From NCBI RefSeq assembly GCF_029407905.1, contig NC_073630.1, forward strand, positions 53,531,001 through 53,595,000: 64,000 nucleotides of DNA, in the 5' to 3' direction. Below, one piece after another: positions 20,925 through 32,209 of the stretch. Both the position numbers and the translations under genes were made by a program. The notes under the pieces are model-generated. The model was not told where the DNA came from and did no database searches. It saw nothing but the letters and a program-made list of their open reading frames with translations. This DNA comes from Bubalus kerabau. Its lineage: Eukaryota > Chordata > Mammalia > Artiodactyla > Bovidae. How positions within the stretch are numbered: position 1 is the first letter of the stretch; each line of letters starts with the position of its first letter.

Positions 20925-21862
20925 AGAATCGAGGAAGCTGCACTTAATTGATGTTAGTTTTCAATAAATATATTATCCCAACTCTAGATTTAAAACAACA
21001 TTGGGGAAGAATGTGGTTTAAAACTAATTATTGAGACCACTAGTGTTTTTGAAAGCCAACAGACGGGCAATGCTTCTTAAGCCTAAACTCTCAGAATAAA
21101 GCCAAGTATGAAACTGTAGCAAAGTTTCCTCATCTTTCATTAATCTGGTTCTAGGAAGATGCTTCATGATGAGCTTCATAACATTTTTCAAATACAAAGA
21201 TAAAAAGCTATTACAATTACTACTAAATTATTGAAGCAATTTCATTTATTATTACTATTCTCCTACCAATATTTTTATCATAGTTATTAATTCTTATGTA
21301 AAAATACAGAAATATGGTAAATGTAAGTAGCTCTAAAATAAGTTCAGGGGAAATTCCTTATTAGAGGTAAGTATTATAGTTCTATGGAAATTTGGGGAGA
21401 AATTTCATATTATCAACTATTTGTTTTTCATAGAGAATTAATGATTTATAGAAAGATACACAAAACATAAATTTTAATTTTCAAAATATATTAGGGAAAT
21501 ATTATAACACAGTTTGAAATTGATTTGCCACAATTAATCATTTCTTATTGAGGTTCATTCTTTCTTCAGTTTTTCATATAGACTCCCTGTTAAAACACTT
21601 TTATGCCATTGATCATAGTCTATAGATCATTTGTAAAGAACTATCTTAAAAAATATGTACACTATGTTTTATCTGTCTTTTCACGATATCACTTGAGAGA
21701 TACAAAGGCCCCAGTAAGTTAGAGTAATGCTTGTGGAATATGCTATGGTTTGACAAATTTTGGTAGAAATAATTTTTAAAAATGTTGATTCCAGGTTTCT
21801 GAGAACTATTTCCCATAGGAACTAAGAAGTAAAACACCCTGAGAGAGACTACAAATTTGGAC
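20925..21862. other. no recognisable gene
   Basis: AT-rich. The longest open frames lack domains, and I cannot name a repeat. Confidence 0.45.
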
Positions 21863-21863
21863 T

Positions 21864-22240
21864 CAGTTTCAGTTAGTCACTTCAGTCGCTCAGTCATGTT
21901 ATACTCCTTGTGACCCTATGGACTCTAGCATGCCAGGCTTCCCTGTCCTTCACCATGTCCCAGAGCTTGTTCAAACTCATGTCCATTGAGTTGGTAATGC
22001 CATCCAACTATTTCATCCTCTATCATCCCCTTTTCCTCCTGCTTTCAATCTTTTCCAACATCAAAGTCTTTTCTAATGAGTTGACTCTTCACATCAGGTG
22101 GCCAAAGTATTGGAGCTTCAGCTTTAGCATCGGTCTTTGCAATGAATATTCAGGACCGATTTCCTTTAGGATGGACTTGTTGGATCTCCTTGCAGTCCAA
22201 GGGACAATCAAGAGTCTTCTCCAACACCATGGCTCAAAGT
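21864..22240 (-). mobile_element. BovB LINE 3' end, antisense
   Basis: Antisense: 'cacttcagtcgctcagtcat', 'ccttcaccatgtcccagag', 'cttttctaatgagttgactc', 'tttaggatggacttgttgg', 'aagagtcttctccaacacc'. It covers the C-terminal coding part and tail of BovB only, and the frames are broken. Confidence 0.92.
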
Positions 22241-22244
22241 CTAA

Positions 22245-22648
22245 ATAATAAATTGAAGCTGATAGAACAATGGAGTAGTTTTCACATAACTTTTCACATA
22301 ATTCCAAGTATTTTATAGAGGGGAAACCAAATCTAGATCAAGGGAATATAGACCATTCCATGATCTATTTGAGGGCTAGGACAATTTCATACCCTCTGTG
22401 TTTTTCACAATGTCCATAATATATAGCATTATTGTATGTGTTAATTAAATAATATGCATGAAACAGTAATGTGTGTGTGGATCCTGCCTTAACTTGTTTT
22501 AGTTATCTGTCCTTAAAAGTCCTAATTATATTTATTCAATATTAATATTCACTGAATATGATCCATCATAGAAATGTTATCTGTAAAAGTTATATAAAAA
22601 ACATTTCTAGTAACATTCACTGCCTTTTTTCATCAAAATGGGGGGCAA
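22245..22648. other. no recognisable gene
   Basis: AT-rich sequence; nothing supported. Confidence 0.45.
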
Positions 22649-22649
22649 T

Positions 22650-23035
22650 AAGGAAGGCTGAGCACTGAGGAATTGATGCCTTTGAACTGTGGTGCTGGAG
22701 AAGACTGAGAGTCCCTTGGACTGCAAGGAGATCAAACCAGTCAATCCCAAAGGAAATTAACCCTGAATATTCACTGGAAGGACTCATGCTGAAGCTCCAA
22801 TACTTTGGCCATCAGATGGGAAGTGCTGTCTCATTGGAAAAGGCCCTCACGCTGGGAAAGATTGAAGGCAGGAAGAGAAGGGGACAACAAGAGATGGTTG
22901 GATGGCATCATCAACTCAAAGGACATGAGTTTGGGCAAGCTCCAGGAAACAGTGAAGGACCAGGAAGCCTGGCATGTTGCAGTCCATGGGGTCAAAAAGG
23001 GTTGGATATGACTGAGCAGCTGCACAACAACAACT
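22650..23035 (+). mobile_element. BovB LINE 3' end, sense
   Basis: Starts at 'aaggaaggctgagcactgag', passes 'ttggactgcaaggagatc', 'ggaaaggccctcacgctggg', and ends 'actgagcagctgcacaacaa'. It carries a TGA at 22666-22668, the position where other copies also stop. It lies in opposite orientation to, and about 400 bp from, the copy at 21864-22240. Confidence 0.92.
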
Positions 23036-23039
23036 TGGA

Positions 23040-23424
23040 TGTGTTCTTTAAAAATGCTGCCCACAGAAAGGCTTTCTTGGAATATATTGTAGTTAGCATT
23101 TTAATTTCAATATCCTAAAGAAGGGAAAATATATTTCTGGTTAAGAATAGTGATGTAAGTAGTAAAATTAACTACAACACAATATGTAGTTTGTGTCACA
23201 CCTTTGATTGTTCTTTCATGTCCCATCACCACGGTCCCCACATATAAGGCAAGAGAAGATTCGGTGAGCTGTTTTGTTTATGTTTTCACTCAAGAAGTAA
23301 GTTAAGCAAGGAAAGCTCTAGATTTTGAGGGAAAGACAGAGAAGGTTACTAGAAGCTACCTTCCTGATTCTCTGGATCCCCAGCTTCTGGAAGTTGTTTG
23401 GATGTTTAAGCGGTGGATAGCAGG
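23040..23424. other. no recognisable gene
   Basis: No gene or named repeat is seen. Confidence 0.45.
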
Positions 23425-23425
23425 T

Positions 23426-23641
23426 GGGCTTCCCAGGTGGTGCTAGTGGTAAAGAACTACTTGCTTTCCAATGACAGATTCTTTAGAGATGTAGGTTCTG
23501 TCTCTGGGTCTGGAAGATCTCCTGGAGGAGGGCATGGCAACCCATGACAATATACTGGCCTGGGGAATCCCAGGGACATAGGAGCCTGGCAGGTGATAAT
23601 CCAGTGGGTTGGAAGGAGCTGGACATGACTGAAACAATTTA
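23426..23641 (+). mobile_element. Bov-tA SINE, diverged
   Basis: tRNA-like head 'gggcttcccaggtggtgct', then 'ggaagatctcctggaggagg', 'cctggggaatcccagggaca' and 'gagctggacatgactgaaac'. More diverged than most copies here. Confidence 0.9.
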
Positions 23642-23644
23642 GTA

Positions 23645-24700
23645 GGCAAGAGGGTAACCAGTGACTTAATTCTGCTCACTCTTCCCACACTGAAGACAGT
23701 GTGGTGTTCCAAGAACACATCAAATCATAAAAGTTTACTTCTTGAGCTCCTTGTAAAATCTCCTTTCTAGATACATTTATGCAACCACTCAAAATCCAAG
23801 GGTGCCTAGACATAAATTAAGTTTTGGGGCCTAGATTCTCCAGTCTAGTGAGATTCACCAGCAAGACTTGCTGTCATTATTCAGAAACTCCTCCCTCAAC
23901 TCTTCCCACTCTCCATTGTGAACTGAGTCCCTGACGCTATATACCACCTCTACCTTCAATCCCCAGATTCAGAACTGATATTCAAGACAGCTACAAGCAA
24001 CAAAATGGGACCAAAGCATTGCCATATAACTGCTTCACTTGTTTATATTTGGGTCACTCCTGTCCTAGCATCATAGAGGATATGATCTTCTTCTATTACT
24101 CCCTCTCCCCAAGACATGGCCACAGAAACAAATGACAAGAACACAAGATCAATTAAGTGATCAAACTTCCTATATGAATGATGCAACTTCTAAAAACAAA
24201 CATATGATGTGTACCCATACTGAAGATTTTTCTCTAACACATTTGGGAAGGAGAGCAGGTTTAGAGGAATAGTTTCTGAAGACATCAAGAGGTACTATTT
24301 TCTATCCTCCATATTCAGGTGAGCTCTTTATTTGCACTCTGTCATATTAATGAGAAATGAGAGATATTTTTAAAACCAAAATCCAGGAAAAAACATTTAA
24401 AAATGCCTTAGAGACTTATTAATATGTGATTTCATTAAATATCTAGAGACTGAAACCTAGTCTAAATTGATCTATTGGGAATTTTAAGATCCTGAGATTG
24501 CTTAGGAGTTTTCAGTTTGCAAGGGTTAGAGAAAATATGTTTTATATTGCTTTCTTGTGGTAAAATTTCTATCCTTTAGATCATATATTAATATAAATCT
24601 TTTGGCTTTATAAAATAATTGTAAAATTAGAGATCAAAGGTAAGAAAGATAGAACAAAGTCATTTTATTTTAATAAAAATCTATGATTGATTACTTATAA
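23645..24700. other. no recognisable gene
   Basis: Moderately complex sequence at 23800-24150, but no long frame and no repeat I can name. Confidence 0.45.
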
Positions 24701-24701
24701 C

Positions 24702-24836
24702 TAGGGTGACCATAAGGCCTGCTGTACCTGGGAGGGTTCCAGGTATATCAGTGACTCTGGTTTAGGTGGTAATAATACCCTCTCTCATTCTCTAAAATGT
24801 CATGGTTAGGATGATTAACTATATAGCCATACTTCC
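24702..24836 (+). mobile_element. DNA-transposon-like remnant
   Basis: Opens with 'ctagggtgaccataaggcc' and carries 'gggagggttccaggtatatc', a layout seen in an old mammalian DNA transposon family whose ends read 'agggtgaccata'. The right inverted end is not clearly preserved. Low confidence. Confidence 0.35.
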
Positions 24837-24839
24837 CAT

Positions 24840-26080
24840 AACTCATTAAAACAAATGCTCTCTGTTTCTATTCTCCATTGTTTTTATTTTGACTTCTTTC
24901 AGGAGTGAATTATCTTTTCTTTATTTCTCTTTTGTCAGGTTATTCTTTTTCCAGAAATATAAAAATATAGTTATATGAGAATATTGCTTTGAAGCAAATT
25001 TATATTCTTTGCTCTTTGAATTATTAGCATAGGGCCATTATATTTCAGTTTAATAAATGCTGAGCTAAAGATTATAATAAAAATAACTTGGACCAATTTG
25101 GTTCAATGTGAAAAATTAAGAAAATTTATTCATACCTTATATTGCATATGTATATATATATATATGTGTGTATAAGTAAGTATATATTGCATATATGGAG
25201 AGAGAGAGAGACAGATGGACAGAGAGGGACGGAAAAAGATCAAGACACAAATATACAAACGTATATATTCTAGAAAGAATTGAAAAATACTGATCTACAC
25301 CTAAAAACATTTAGTGCAACATCTAAAAACATTTTCTTTTTTTTTTCTTAATATTAAAAAGGCTCTTGGAATAAACAGCTTCAAAGTACAGCTTGAAATG
25401 GACCGATTGTAAGGAGTAGAGCGGCAAACTTATGTTACCATGCACAACTGTGAATAGACTTCCAGACAGCTAAAATGTGCCATTTAGAAGGAATGTGTCT
25501 CATTTATGCATTGTTTAGAGTGATTGAAATACATTCCTCTCACCCAGTTCCTTGGCAAGTATTTCAATTAAGTGGGCAAAAAATTTATCCTAGTGCAGTG
25601 TTCTATTATTCTGCTCTGTAGTATATAATTGTGTGTGACTTTGGACTTAGAGAAGCCTTCAGTTGTCAGAAAAATAACACATCTCTTTCAAGATAATAAC
25701 CGTAACTTTTCTCAGTGGAAACTCTTGTTTGGTAAAAAGCCACTGACGCTGGAACCACAGGGTATTTATTTTCATCAATATATTAGAAAAAAAAATGGGA
25801 AAAGTACACAGCTAGTGAAATCTGCAATCAGCAAAATATTAATCTATGTAAAAAAGAAGCAAAATTACATAGAAGAGGGTACTAAATAATATTTTTGGAT
25901 AGAAATGATGTCTCTATATTGGAGATGAATCATGGGTATATTAAAGATTATCTAGTACTCTCATCTCCCACTGGCTGGAATTAATAAAGAACTGACAGTA
26001 AACAAAGACTTGAGTTCATTCTCCACTGTTGTTTAGTCACTAACTCAGAGCAACTGTTGGCCTATTCTAGCAATGAAGCC
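24840..26080. other. no recognisable gene; short TA and GA tracts
   Basis: A TA-rich run at about 25149-25165 and a GA run at about 25199-25213. The 86-codon frame at 25629-25889 is Lys-rich and AT-driven, with no domain. I treat it as chance. Confidence 0.45.
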
Positions 26081-26082
26081 TG

Positions 26083-26296
26083 TGCGTGCATGCTCAGTCA
26101 TGTCCAACTCTTTGCAACCCTTTGGACTGCAGCCCTCCAGGCTCCTCTGTGTATGGCATTTTCCCGAGAAGAATGATGGAGTGGTTGCCATTTTCTTTTC
26201 CAGTGACTTTCCTGATCCAGAGATGGAACCTAACTCTCCTGCATCTCCTGTACTGGCACGTGGATTCTTTACCACTATACCACCTGGGAAGCTCTA
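26083..26296 (-). mobile_element. Bov-tA SINE, antisense
   Basis: Antisense Bov-A body ('catgctcagtcatgtccaac', 'ggactgcagccctccaggc') plus antisense tRNA-like head ('attctttaccactatacc', 'cacctgggaagctct'). Confidence 0.92.
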
Positions 26297-26535
26297 ACTG
26301 TACTGTAACATAAATATTGTGATACACTGATGTCTTGAGAGCTATTCATATTAGGTTATAAGTTTAGTTCTACATTGAATGGATTCAGCTTTTTGTTGAA
26401 TTTATGTTCTGTAAGTTTCTTATTTCCTTAAGGTAAAAAACTTAGAATGTTGGAGTAATGTTTAGTCAATTTTTTTTAATCTAATTTCTATTCTTTTAAA
26501 AGACATACTTGACAAATACAGACATACAGAAACAG

Positions 26536-26536
<1 letters not shown>

Positions 26537-26567
<31 letters not shown>
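26537..26567. repeat. (CA)n microsatellite
   Basis: About 15 uninterrupted CA units. Confidence 0.97.
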
Positions 26568-26569
<2 letters not shown>

Positions 26570-26639
26570 AATTACACAGAATAAGAACATGAGGGCAGAT
26601 CATGCAATTTTATATGTCTAAAACTGTATCTTGCAAAAT

Positions 26640-26775
26640 GCAATAGTAGAAGGGGCTTTGTTTGAGATTAGAAAACCTAGAATCCTAGCTCAGCTTTGTT
26701 AACATGCTAGCTGTGTATATGAGACTAAATCAGTTACTTTTGAATCTTTATTTTCTCCTCATTCAAAAGAAAGAG
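26640..26775 (+). mobile_element. MIR SINE fragment
   Basis: The order 'gattagaaaacctagaatcc', 'gctagctgtgtatatgaga', 'cagttacttttgaatcttta' follows a MIR head and core. Diverged. Confidence 0.5.
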
Positions 26776-27206
26776 TCTGTAAACACCTAAGTAGTTTTCA
26801 ATCTTTCTATTTTATCTAGGAATGATTTACACTTGAAAAAAAATCAAAAATTCTTATAGGCTGTGTCCATGGTATGTACCACATTTTATTTTTTAAAGTT
26901 TGCTTTTTAAGAAAATATCAGGGAGGTTAAAATATTTCCCTCCTGCAAAAATCAAAATTGAGTTTCACAATATTATATTTTCCATGGACTTGATGTTAAA
27001 TTACTAACCAAATATTTTTACATTGTCATGATTATTCCTGGAAGTAAACCGGGATCTAATGAGCTTTTAGTCACTAAGAAGACTTGATAATTGAAATGGG
27101 ACACACAAAATAGGAACATGCTACAACAGGAGCTCTCAACATTTGATCTTAACTTTAAAAAATAACATCTATCAGGACACTGCCAGCTGCTTTTGCTTGA
27201 CTTTTC

Positions 27207-28997
27207 TATCAGATCAGTCGCTCAGTCGTGTCCGACTCTCTGCGACCCCATGAATCACAGCACGCCAGGCCTCCCTGTCCATCACCAACTCCTGGAGTTC
27301 ACTGAGACTCACGTCCATCGAGTCGGTGATGCCATCCAGCCATCTCATCTTCTGTCGTCCCCTTCTCCTCCTGCCCCAATCCCTCCCAGCATCAGAGTCT
27401 TTTCCAATGAGTCAACTTTTTGCATGAGATGGACAAAGTACTGGAGTTTCAGCTTTAGCATCATTCCTTCCAAAGAAATCCCAGGGCTGATCTCCTTCAG
27501 AATGGACTGGTTGGATCTCCTTGCAGTCCAAGGGACTCTCAAGAGTCTTCTCCAACACCACAGTTCAAAAGCATCAATTCTTCAGTGCTCAGCTTTCTTC
27601 AGAGTCCAACTCTCACATCCATACATGACCACTGAAAAAACCATAGCCTTGACTAGATGAACCTTTGTTGGCAAAGTAATGTCTCTGCTTTTGAATATGC
27701 TATCTAGGTTGGTCATAACTTTCCTTCCAAGGAGTAAGCATCTTTTAATTTCATGGCTGCAGTCATCATCTGCAGTGATTTTGGAGCCCAGAAAAATAAA
27801 GTCTGACACTGTTTCCACTGTTTCCTCATCTATTTGCCATGAAGTGTTGTGACCGGATGCCATGATCTTCATTTTCTGAATGTTGAGCTTTAAGCCAACT
27901 TTTTCACTCTCCACTTTCACTTTCATCAAGAGGATTTTGAGTTCCTCCTCACTTTCTGCCATAAGGGTGGTGTCATCTGCATATCTGAGGTTATTGAGAT
28001 TTCTCCTGACAATCTTGATTCCACCTTGTGTTTCTTCCAGTCCAGCATTTCTCATAATGTACTCCGCATATAAGTTAAATAAACAGGGTGACAATATACA
28101 GCCTTGACGAACTCCTTTTCCTATTTGGAACCAGTCTGTTGTTCCATGTCCAGTTCTAGCTGTTGCTTCCTGACCTGCATACAAATTTCTCAAGAGGCAG
28201 GTCAGGTGGTCTGGTATTCCCATCTGTTTCAGAATTTTCCACAGTGCATTGTGATCCATACAGTCAAAGGCTTTGGCATAGTCAATAAAGCAGAAATACA
28301 TGTTTTTCTGGAACTCTCTTGCTTTTTCCATGATCCAACAAATGTTGGCAATTTCATCTCTGGTTCCTCTGCCTTTTCTAAAACCAGCTTGAACATCAGG
28401 AAGTTCATGGTTCACGTATTGCTGAAGCCTGGCTTGGAGAATTTTGAGCATTACTTTACTAGCGTGTGAGATGAGTACAATTGTGCGGTAGTTTGAGCAT
28501 TCTTTGGCATTGCCTTTCTTTGGGGTTGGAATGAAAACTGACCTTTTCCAGTCCTGTGGCCACTGCTGAGTTTTCCAAATTTGCTGGCATATTGAGTGCA
28601 GCACTTTCACAGCATCATCTTTCGGGATTTGAAAGAGCTCAACTGGAATTCCATCACCTCCACTAGCTTTGTTCGTAGTGATGCTTTCTAAGCCCACTTG
28701 ACTTCACATTCCAGGATGTCTGGCTCTAGGTCAGTGATCACACCTTCGTGATTATCTGGGTCATGAAGATCTTTTTTGTACAGTTCTTCTGTGTATTCTT
28801 TCCATCTCTTCTTAATATCTTCTGCTTCTGTTAGGTCCATACCACTTCTGTCCTTTATCAAGCTCATCTTTGCATGAAATGTTCCTTTGGTGTTTCTGAT
28901 TTTCTTGAAGAGATCCCTAGTCTTTCCCATTCTGTTGTTTTCCTCTATTTCTTTGCATTGATTGCTGAAGAAGGCTTTCTTATCTCTTCTTGCTATA
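27207..28997 (-). mobile_element. BovB LINE, longest copy, about 1.8 kb, 5'-truncated
   Basis: Antisense on the plus strand: it starts with the inverted tail 'gatcagtcgctcagtcgtg' and ends where 'aatagaggaaaacaacagaa' (complement) and the preceding Lys/Arg codons break off into AT-rich flank at about 28997. It holds the linker after the endonuclease, the whole RT domain, the C-terminal domain and the 3' end, but lacks the endonuclease and 5' UTR. Confidence 0.96.
27218..28997 (-). pseudogene. BovB reverse transcriptase, whole RT domain, frameshifted
   Basis: Read on the minus strand, the first part (28688-28997) gives the pre-RT linker with MGKTRDLFKKIRNTKGTFH and ends CEVKWA before a stop. 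A one-base deletion at about 28690-28694 shifts the frame. The next frame (27582-28697, 371 codons from a GTG, which is not a natural start) holds the full RT domain: PTPKKGNAKECSNYR (residues 58-71), motif A FIDYAKAFD (137-145), RQGC..SPCLFNLY (197-210), YADD (239-242), LNIQKMKI (271-278), FLGSKI (302-307) and MYGCESW (358-364). It then stops at a TGA (27582-27584) where other copies have Arg. The same frame resumes after the stop until a further one-base loss in a C run near 27375-27380. All catalytic Asp residues of the RT are still present. Not functional as it stands. Confidence 0.92.
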
Positions 28998-28999
28998 GT

Positions 29000-29440
29000 T
29001 CACATTAATTATCATCAATAATTTATTTTCTAAATCTAACTTCTTATATTCCATCATGTAGACTACAAGTATTCTTGTTATGGACTTCTCATTTTTATGA
29101 TAGCTATTATAAAATATCCATTCTCACAAGCCTAGAAATTACTCAGAATCAGGTTGGATCAAGTATGAGCCTTCTCATTTGTTTAAACTCATTTGTTTAA
29201 GAATAAAGAATAATCTTTGAGGAATTGTGAGTTGGCCAAAGTCATAGAACAAAATTTATGGACTCAGAATTGTAGCAACCATTTTCAATGATTTCAGATC
29301 TGAGCCCACTCTCTGGGCAGCTCTTAAATGTTGATGTTTTGGTATTTGAATCTGAGTAGTTTGGTGCTTTCCATATTGAGAATATCCTTTTGGAGTTATA
29401 AGAGAGTTGTACATTGCCATAATGGTTCCAAATTCTTTAT
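29000..29440. other. no recognisable gene; 14-bp tandem duplication
   Basis: Two copies of a 14-base unit (CTCATTTGTTTAAA then CTCATTTGTTTAAG) lie at 29174-29201. Otherwise unassigned. Confidence 0.5.
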
Positions 29441-29444
29441 TTTT

Positions 29445-29876
29445 CTGTATCTACCCTCTTTAGAATGTGACTTTAAAGTTTCTCCAATGCAGAGTCTGTT
29501 TCTTCTCCATTTGAATCTTGATTGGGCTTGAGACTTACTTTGGCCAACAGAATTCAAAGGAAGTAATACCAGACTGCTTCCTAAGATTCAAAATAACTTA
29601 CAGAACAGAATAAGATTCAACATAACTTACAGAACAGAAGTTCAATAACTTGGAAACTAAGGAGCGGCCTTCAAAATAGCGTAAGCAAGCATGATGGAAG
29701 ATGGGAGTCCTCTTGAAGCAAAGATGAGACATTCCACCATACACCAAGCTAGTTCAGCCAGCTCCCAGTCCACCCAGTCCAGCAAAGATTAGATGTACCT
29801 AGCTGTCCCCTCAACCTCCCTTCCAAATCACCACCCCCTTAGATTAGCAGTTATTTTAAGTCACTAAGGATTAGAG
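29445..29876 (+). mobile_element. MaLR-type LTR (MLT1-like), with internal duplication
   Basis: Landmarks: 'gggcttgagacttactttgg', 'ccaacagaattcaaaggaag', 'gcatgatggaagatgg', 'tgagacattccaccatac', 'cagccagctcccagtcc' and the closing 'agcagttattttaagtcact'. This order is that of an old MaLR LTR ending in the 'ttttaagccact' motif. A 29-bp tandem duplication lies inside it (29583-29640). Confidence 0.6.
29583..29640. repeat. 29-bp tandem duplication
   Basis: The unit starting AAGATTCAAAATAACTTACA is repeated at 29583 and 29612, with two base differences over 29 positions. Confidence 0.9.
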
Positions 29877-29878
29877 TT

Positions 29879-29964
29879 GGACTTTCCTTATTGCATAGTG
29901 GTAAAGAACCTGCCTGCCAATAAGGAGACATAAGACATGAGGATTCTATCACTGGATCAGTGGT
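29879..29964 (+). mobile_element. Bov-tA SINE, head only
   Basis: tRNA-like head 'ggactttccttattgcatag', 'tggtaaagaacctgcctgcc' and 'ggattctatcactggatcag'. The Bov-A body is missing. It lies directly after the LTR 3' end. Confidence 0.75.
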
Positions 29965-30008
29965 ATGTGATATAGCAAATTCTGTTTGCTTTTTGTTTGT
30001 TTGTTTGT

Positions 30009-30168
30009 TTTTTTAAGATGATAGTTCATTCTATGGGAAAATTTGGGGGTAGTTTCCATATGTGATTTTACTAGTTTAGTATATATATTTTTTAAGATGA
30101 TAGCTCATTCTATTGGAAAATTTGGGTGAAGTTTCCATACATGATTTTACTAGTTTAATAAATTAAAA
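30009..30168. repeat. 79-bp tandem duplication
   Basis: Two consecutive units start TTTTAAGATGATAG (30011 and 30090, period 79) and run through 'ttcattctat..ggaaaatttggg', 'gtttccata' and 'gattttactagttta'. They differ at roughly ten positions. The duplication is not explained by any repeat family I recognise. Confidence 0.9.
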
Positions 30169-30169
30169 T

Positions 30170-31705
30170 CTCAGACTTTAACTGCACTACAGAAAGTAGT
30201 TAAAAAGATGGTAGAGGCAAAATCTCTACATACTGTGAGAAGTGAGAATAATTAAAATTGTTTGACAAGGATTTTAGCCATATTTGTTTGCATTTAATGG
30301 AAGCATTTGTTAGCTACAGTACCTGTGCAGGCATTTTTCAGTGAAAAAACAATTATCCTGAGTCTAGTGAACCTGCTTGTAAGTTTCCAGTTTCTAGACT
30401 TGAAAAAATGAAAAAGATGACAGGAGCAGCATTCCTGCCATTCAAGAGAGTAATGGGTCAATACTCATCAATATAAGGGAGATGTGTCCGGAATTTTGAA
30501 TGTTCTAAGGGGTCTTTATAATTCCTCTATAAATTCCAACCGAATAAATCTATACCTTTTTTCTTTTTTTTTTTCCTGAAAGACCTGTAGCAGGTTTCTA
30601 CAATGCTCTAAAATGTCAATTTGGCATTGGAAACTGCTGTTTCACAGCAGAAATTGAAAGCAACCATCATGGTTATGCTGAGAAAAGTAATAATTTGCAA
30701 TTCAAGGGAAGCTTAGACTTTAAAAAAAAATAACTGATTTTTTATGAGGTTTTAATTCAGATATCATTATCAAGAATAGAGTACATGTTGCAATGAAATT
30801 CAACAGCTTTCTCACTGAGCACTGCTTTCAAGTGTTCCAGTGAATTGATACAGTCATTATTCTATCAAAATAAACATTCATTGACTAATTATACAGTTCA
30901 AGACATTGCCCTGAGCCTCTTTGCATAGTGGAAAGATTCCTTCTTTGAAGTATCAAATATATTCGCTTTGTTTCAGACCTTCTGTGCTTGTAGGGAGCCA
31001 CTGACTTTGGTCCTGGCTAAACATGATAAGTTAAAACTGGTAAAAAGCAAAAATAGGAATGTATCATGTATATTCTCTCATGCCATTGTGACATTAGAGA
31101 CATTATTGCTATTACTGTGCTTCTTGTGTTAGTGTCTTAGAAATGTAAACCTACTTGTACTTTCAAAATAATTGCCCATTTCCAAGATACACTGTTTCTT
31201 CGGAATGCATTCATATTACAATGCTCAGTATTTAGAAAGACCCCCTCAGAAAGAAATACACATATATATGTATTCATCTATAAACAAATATATGCATATT
31301 TGTTTATAAATAAAATATGCTCCCAGTTTAACACTGAAATTAATTCCAACAGTAGCATATTTATCTTCAATGAAACATCACTATGAGTGCTTGATAAATG
31401 CTTTTCAATAATTCATTTTGGGAACATTGGTATTTATTTATACTTAAAAGGTTATTATTTGATGACATATATAAAATATATAAAAAGAAACACCCACAAC
31501 CAAGCTTTTCAGGAGAGTTTAAAATGAGTTTATAATGGTGTCAATTGTTAATGTCATCTATTGGTAAGGTAAATCAATTCAACATTTTGTGTCAATTTTC
31601 ATTTATAAAAATATAGGCAGAATCATTTTTATGATATTTACTCATACTAAATTGGCTTCTCATATCATATTATTTTCCCTGGATGATAGTCATAGCATTT
31701 TAGTT
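30170..31705. other. no recognisable gene
   Basis: Unassigned sequence of mixed composition. No frame above 60 codons with recognisable content, and no repeat named. Confidence 0.45.
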
Positions 31706-31715
31706 AACTCTGTTT

Positions 31716-32208
31716 AACTTTCAGTTCAATTCAGTTGCTCAGTCGTGTCCAACTCTTTGCGACCCCATGAATTGCAGCACGCCAGGCCTCCCTGTCCATC
31801 ACTAACTCCCAGAGTTCACTCAGACTCACTTCCATCGAATCAGTGATGCCATCCAGCCATCTCATCCTCTGTTGTCCCCTTCTCCTCCTGCCCCCAATCC
31901 CTCCCAGCATCAGAGTCTTTTCCAATGAGTCAACTCTTCACATCAGATGGCCAAAATACTGGAGTTTCAGCTTTAGCACCATTCCTTCCAGAGAAATCCC
32001 AGGGTTGATCTCCTTCAGAATGGACTGGTTGGATCTCCTTGCAGTCCAAGGGACTCTCAAGAGTCTTCTCCAACACCACAGTTCAAAAGCATCAATTCTT
32101 CAGTGCTCAGCTTTCTTCACAGTCTAACTCTCACATCCATACATGACCACTGGAAAAACCATAGCCTTGACTAGACGGACCTTTGTTGGCAAAGTAATGT
32201 CTCTGTTT
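31716..32208 (-). mobile_element. BovB LINE 3' end, antisense, with target-site duplication
   Basis: Antisense tail 'cagttcaattcagttgctc', body 'agcatcagagtcttttcc', 'gatctccttcagaatggac', 'agcatcaattcttcagtgc', and the 5' truncation at 'aaagtaatgtctctg'. The motif CTCTGTTT occurs on both sides (31708-31715 and 32201-32208), consistent with an 8-bp target-site duplication partly overlapping BovB sequence. The minus-strand frame has a TGA at 32100-32102, the recurrent stop. Confidence 0.93.
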
Positions 32209-32209
32209 T

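Larger units (their letters stand above)
26300..27205. other. no recognisable gene; CA repeat and a MIR scrap
   Basis: Holds a CA microsatellite and a diverged MIR-like stretch (separate entries). The rest is AT-rich and unassigned. Confidence 0.45.

Noticed and set aside
20715..20935. CAGAATCGA before and after the truncated Bov-A2, as a possible target-site duplication.
   Set aside because: The left copy is about 30 bp away from the element start, so it does not abut the insertion.
25629..25889. An 86-codon Lys-rich frame.
   Set aside because: AT-driven composition; no domain, no conserved context.
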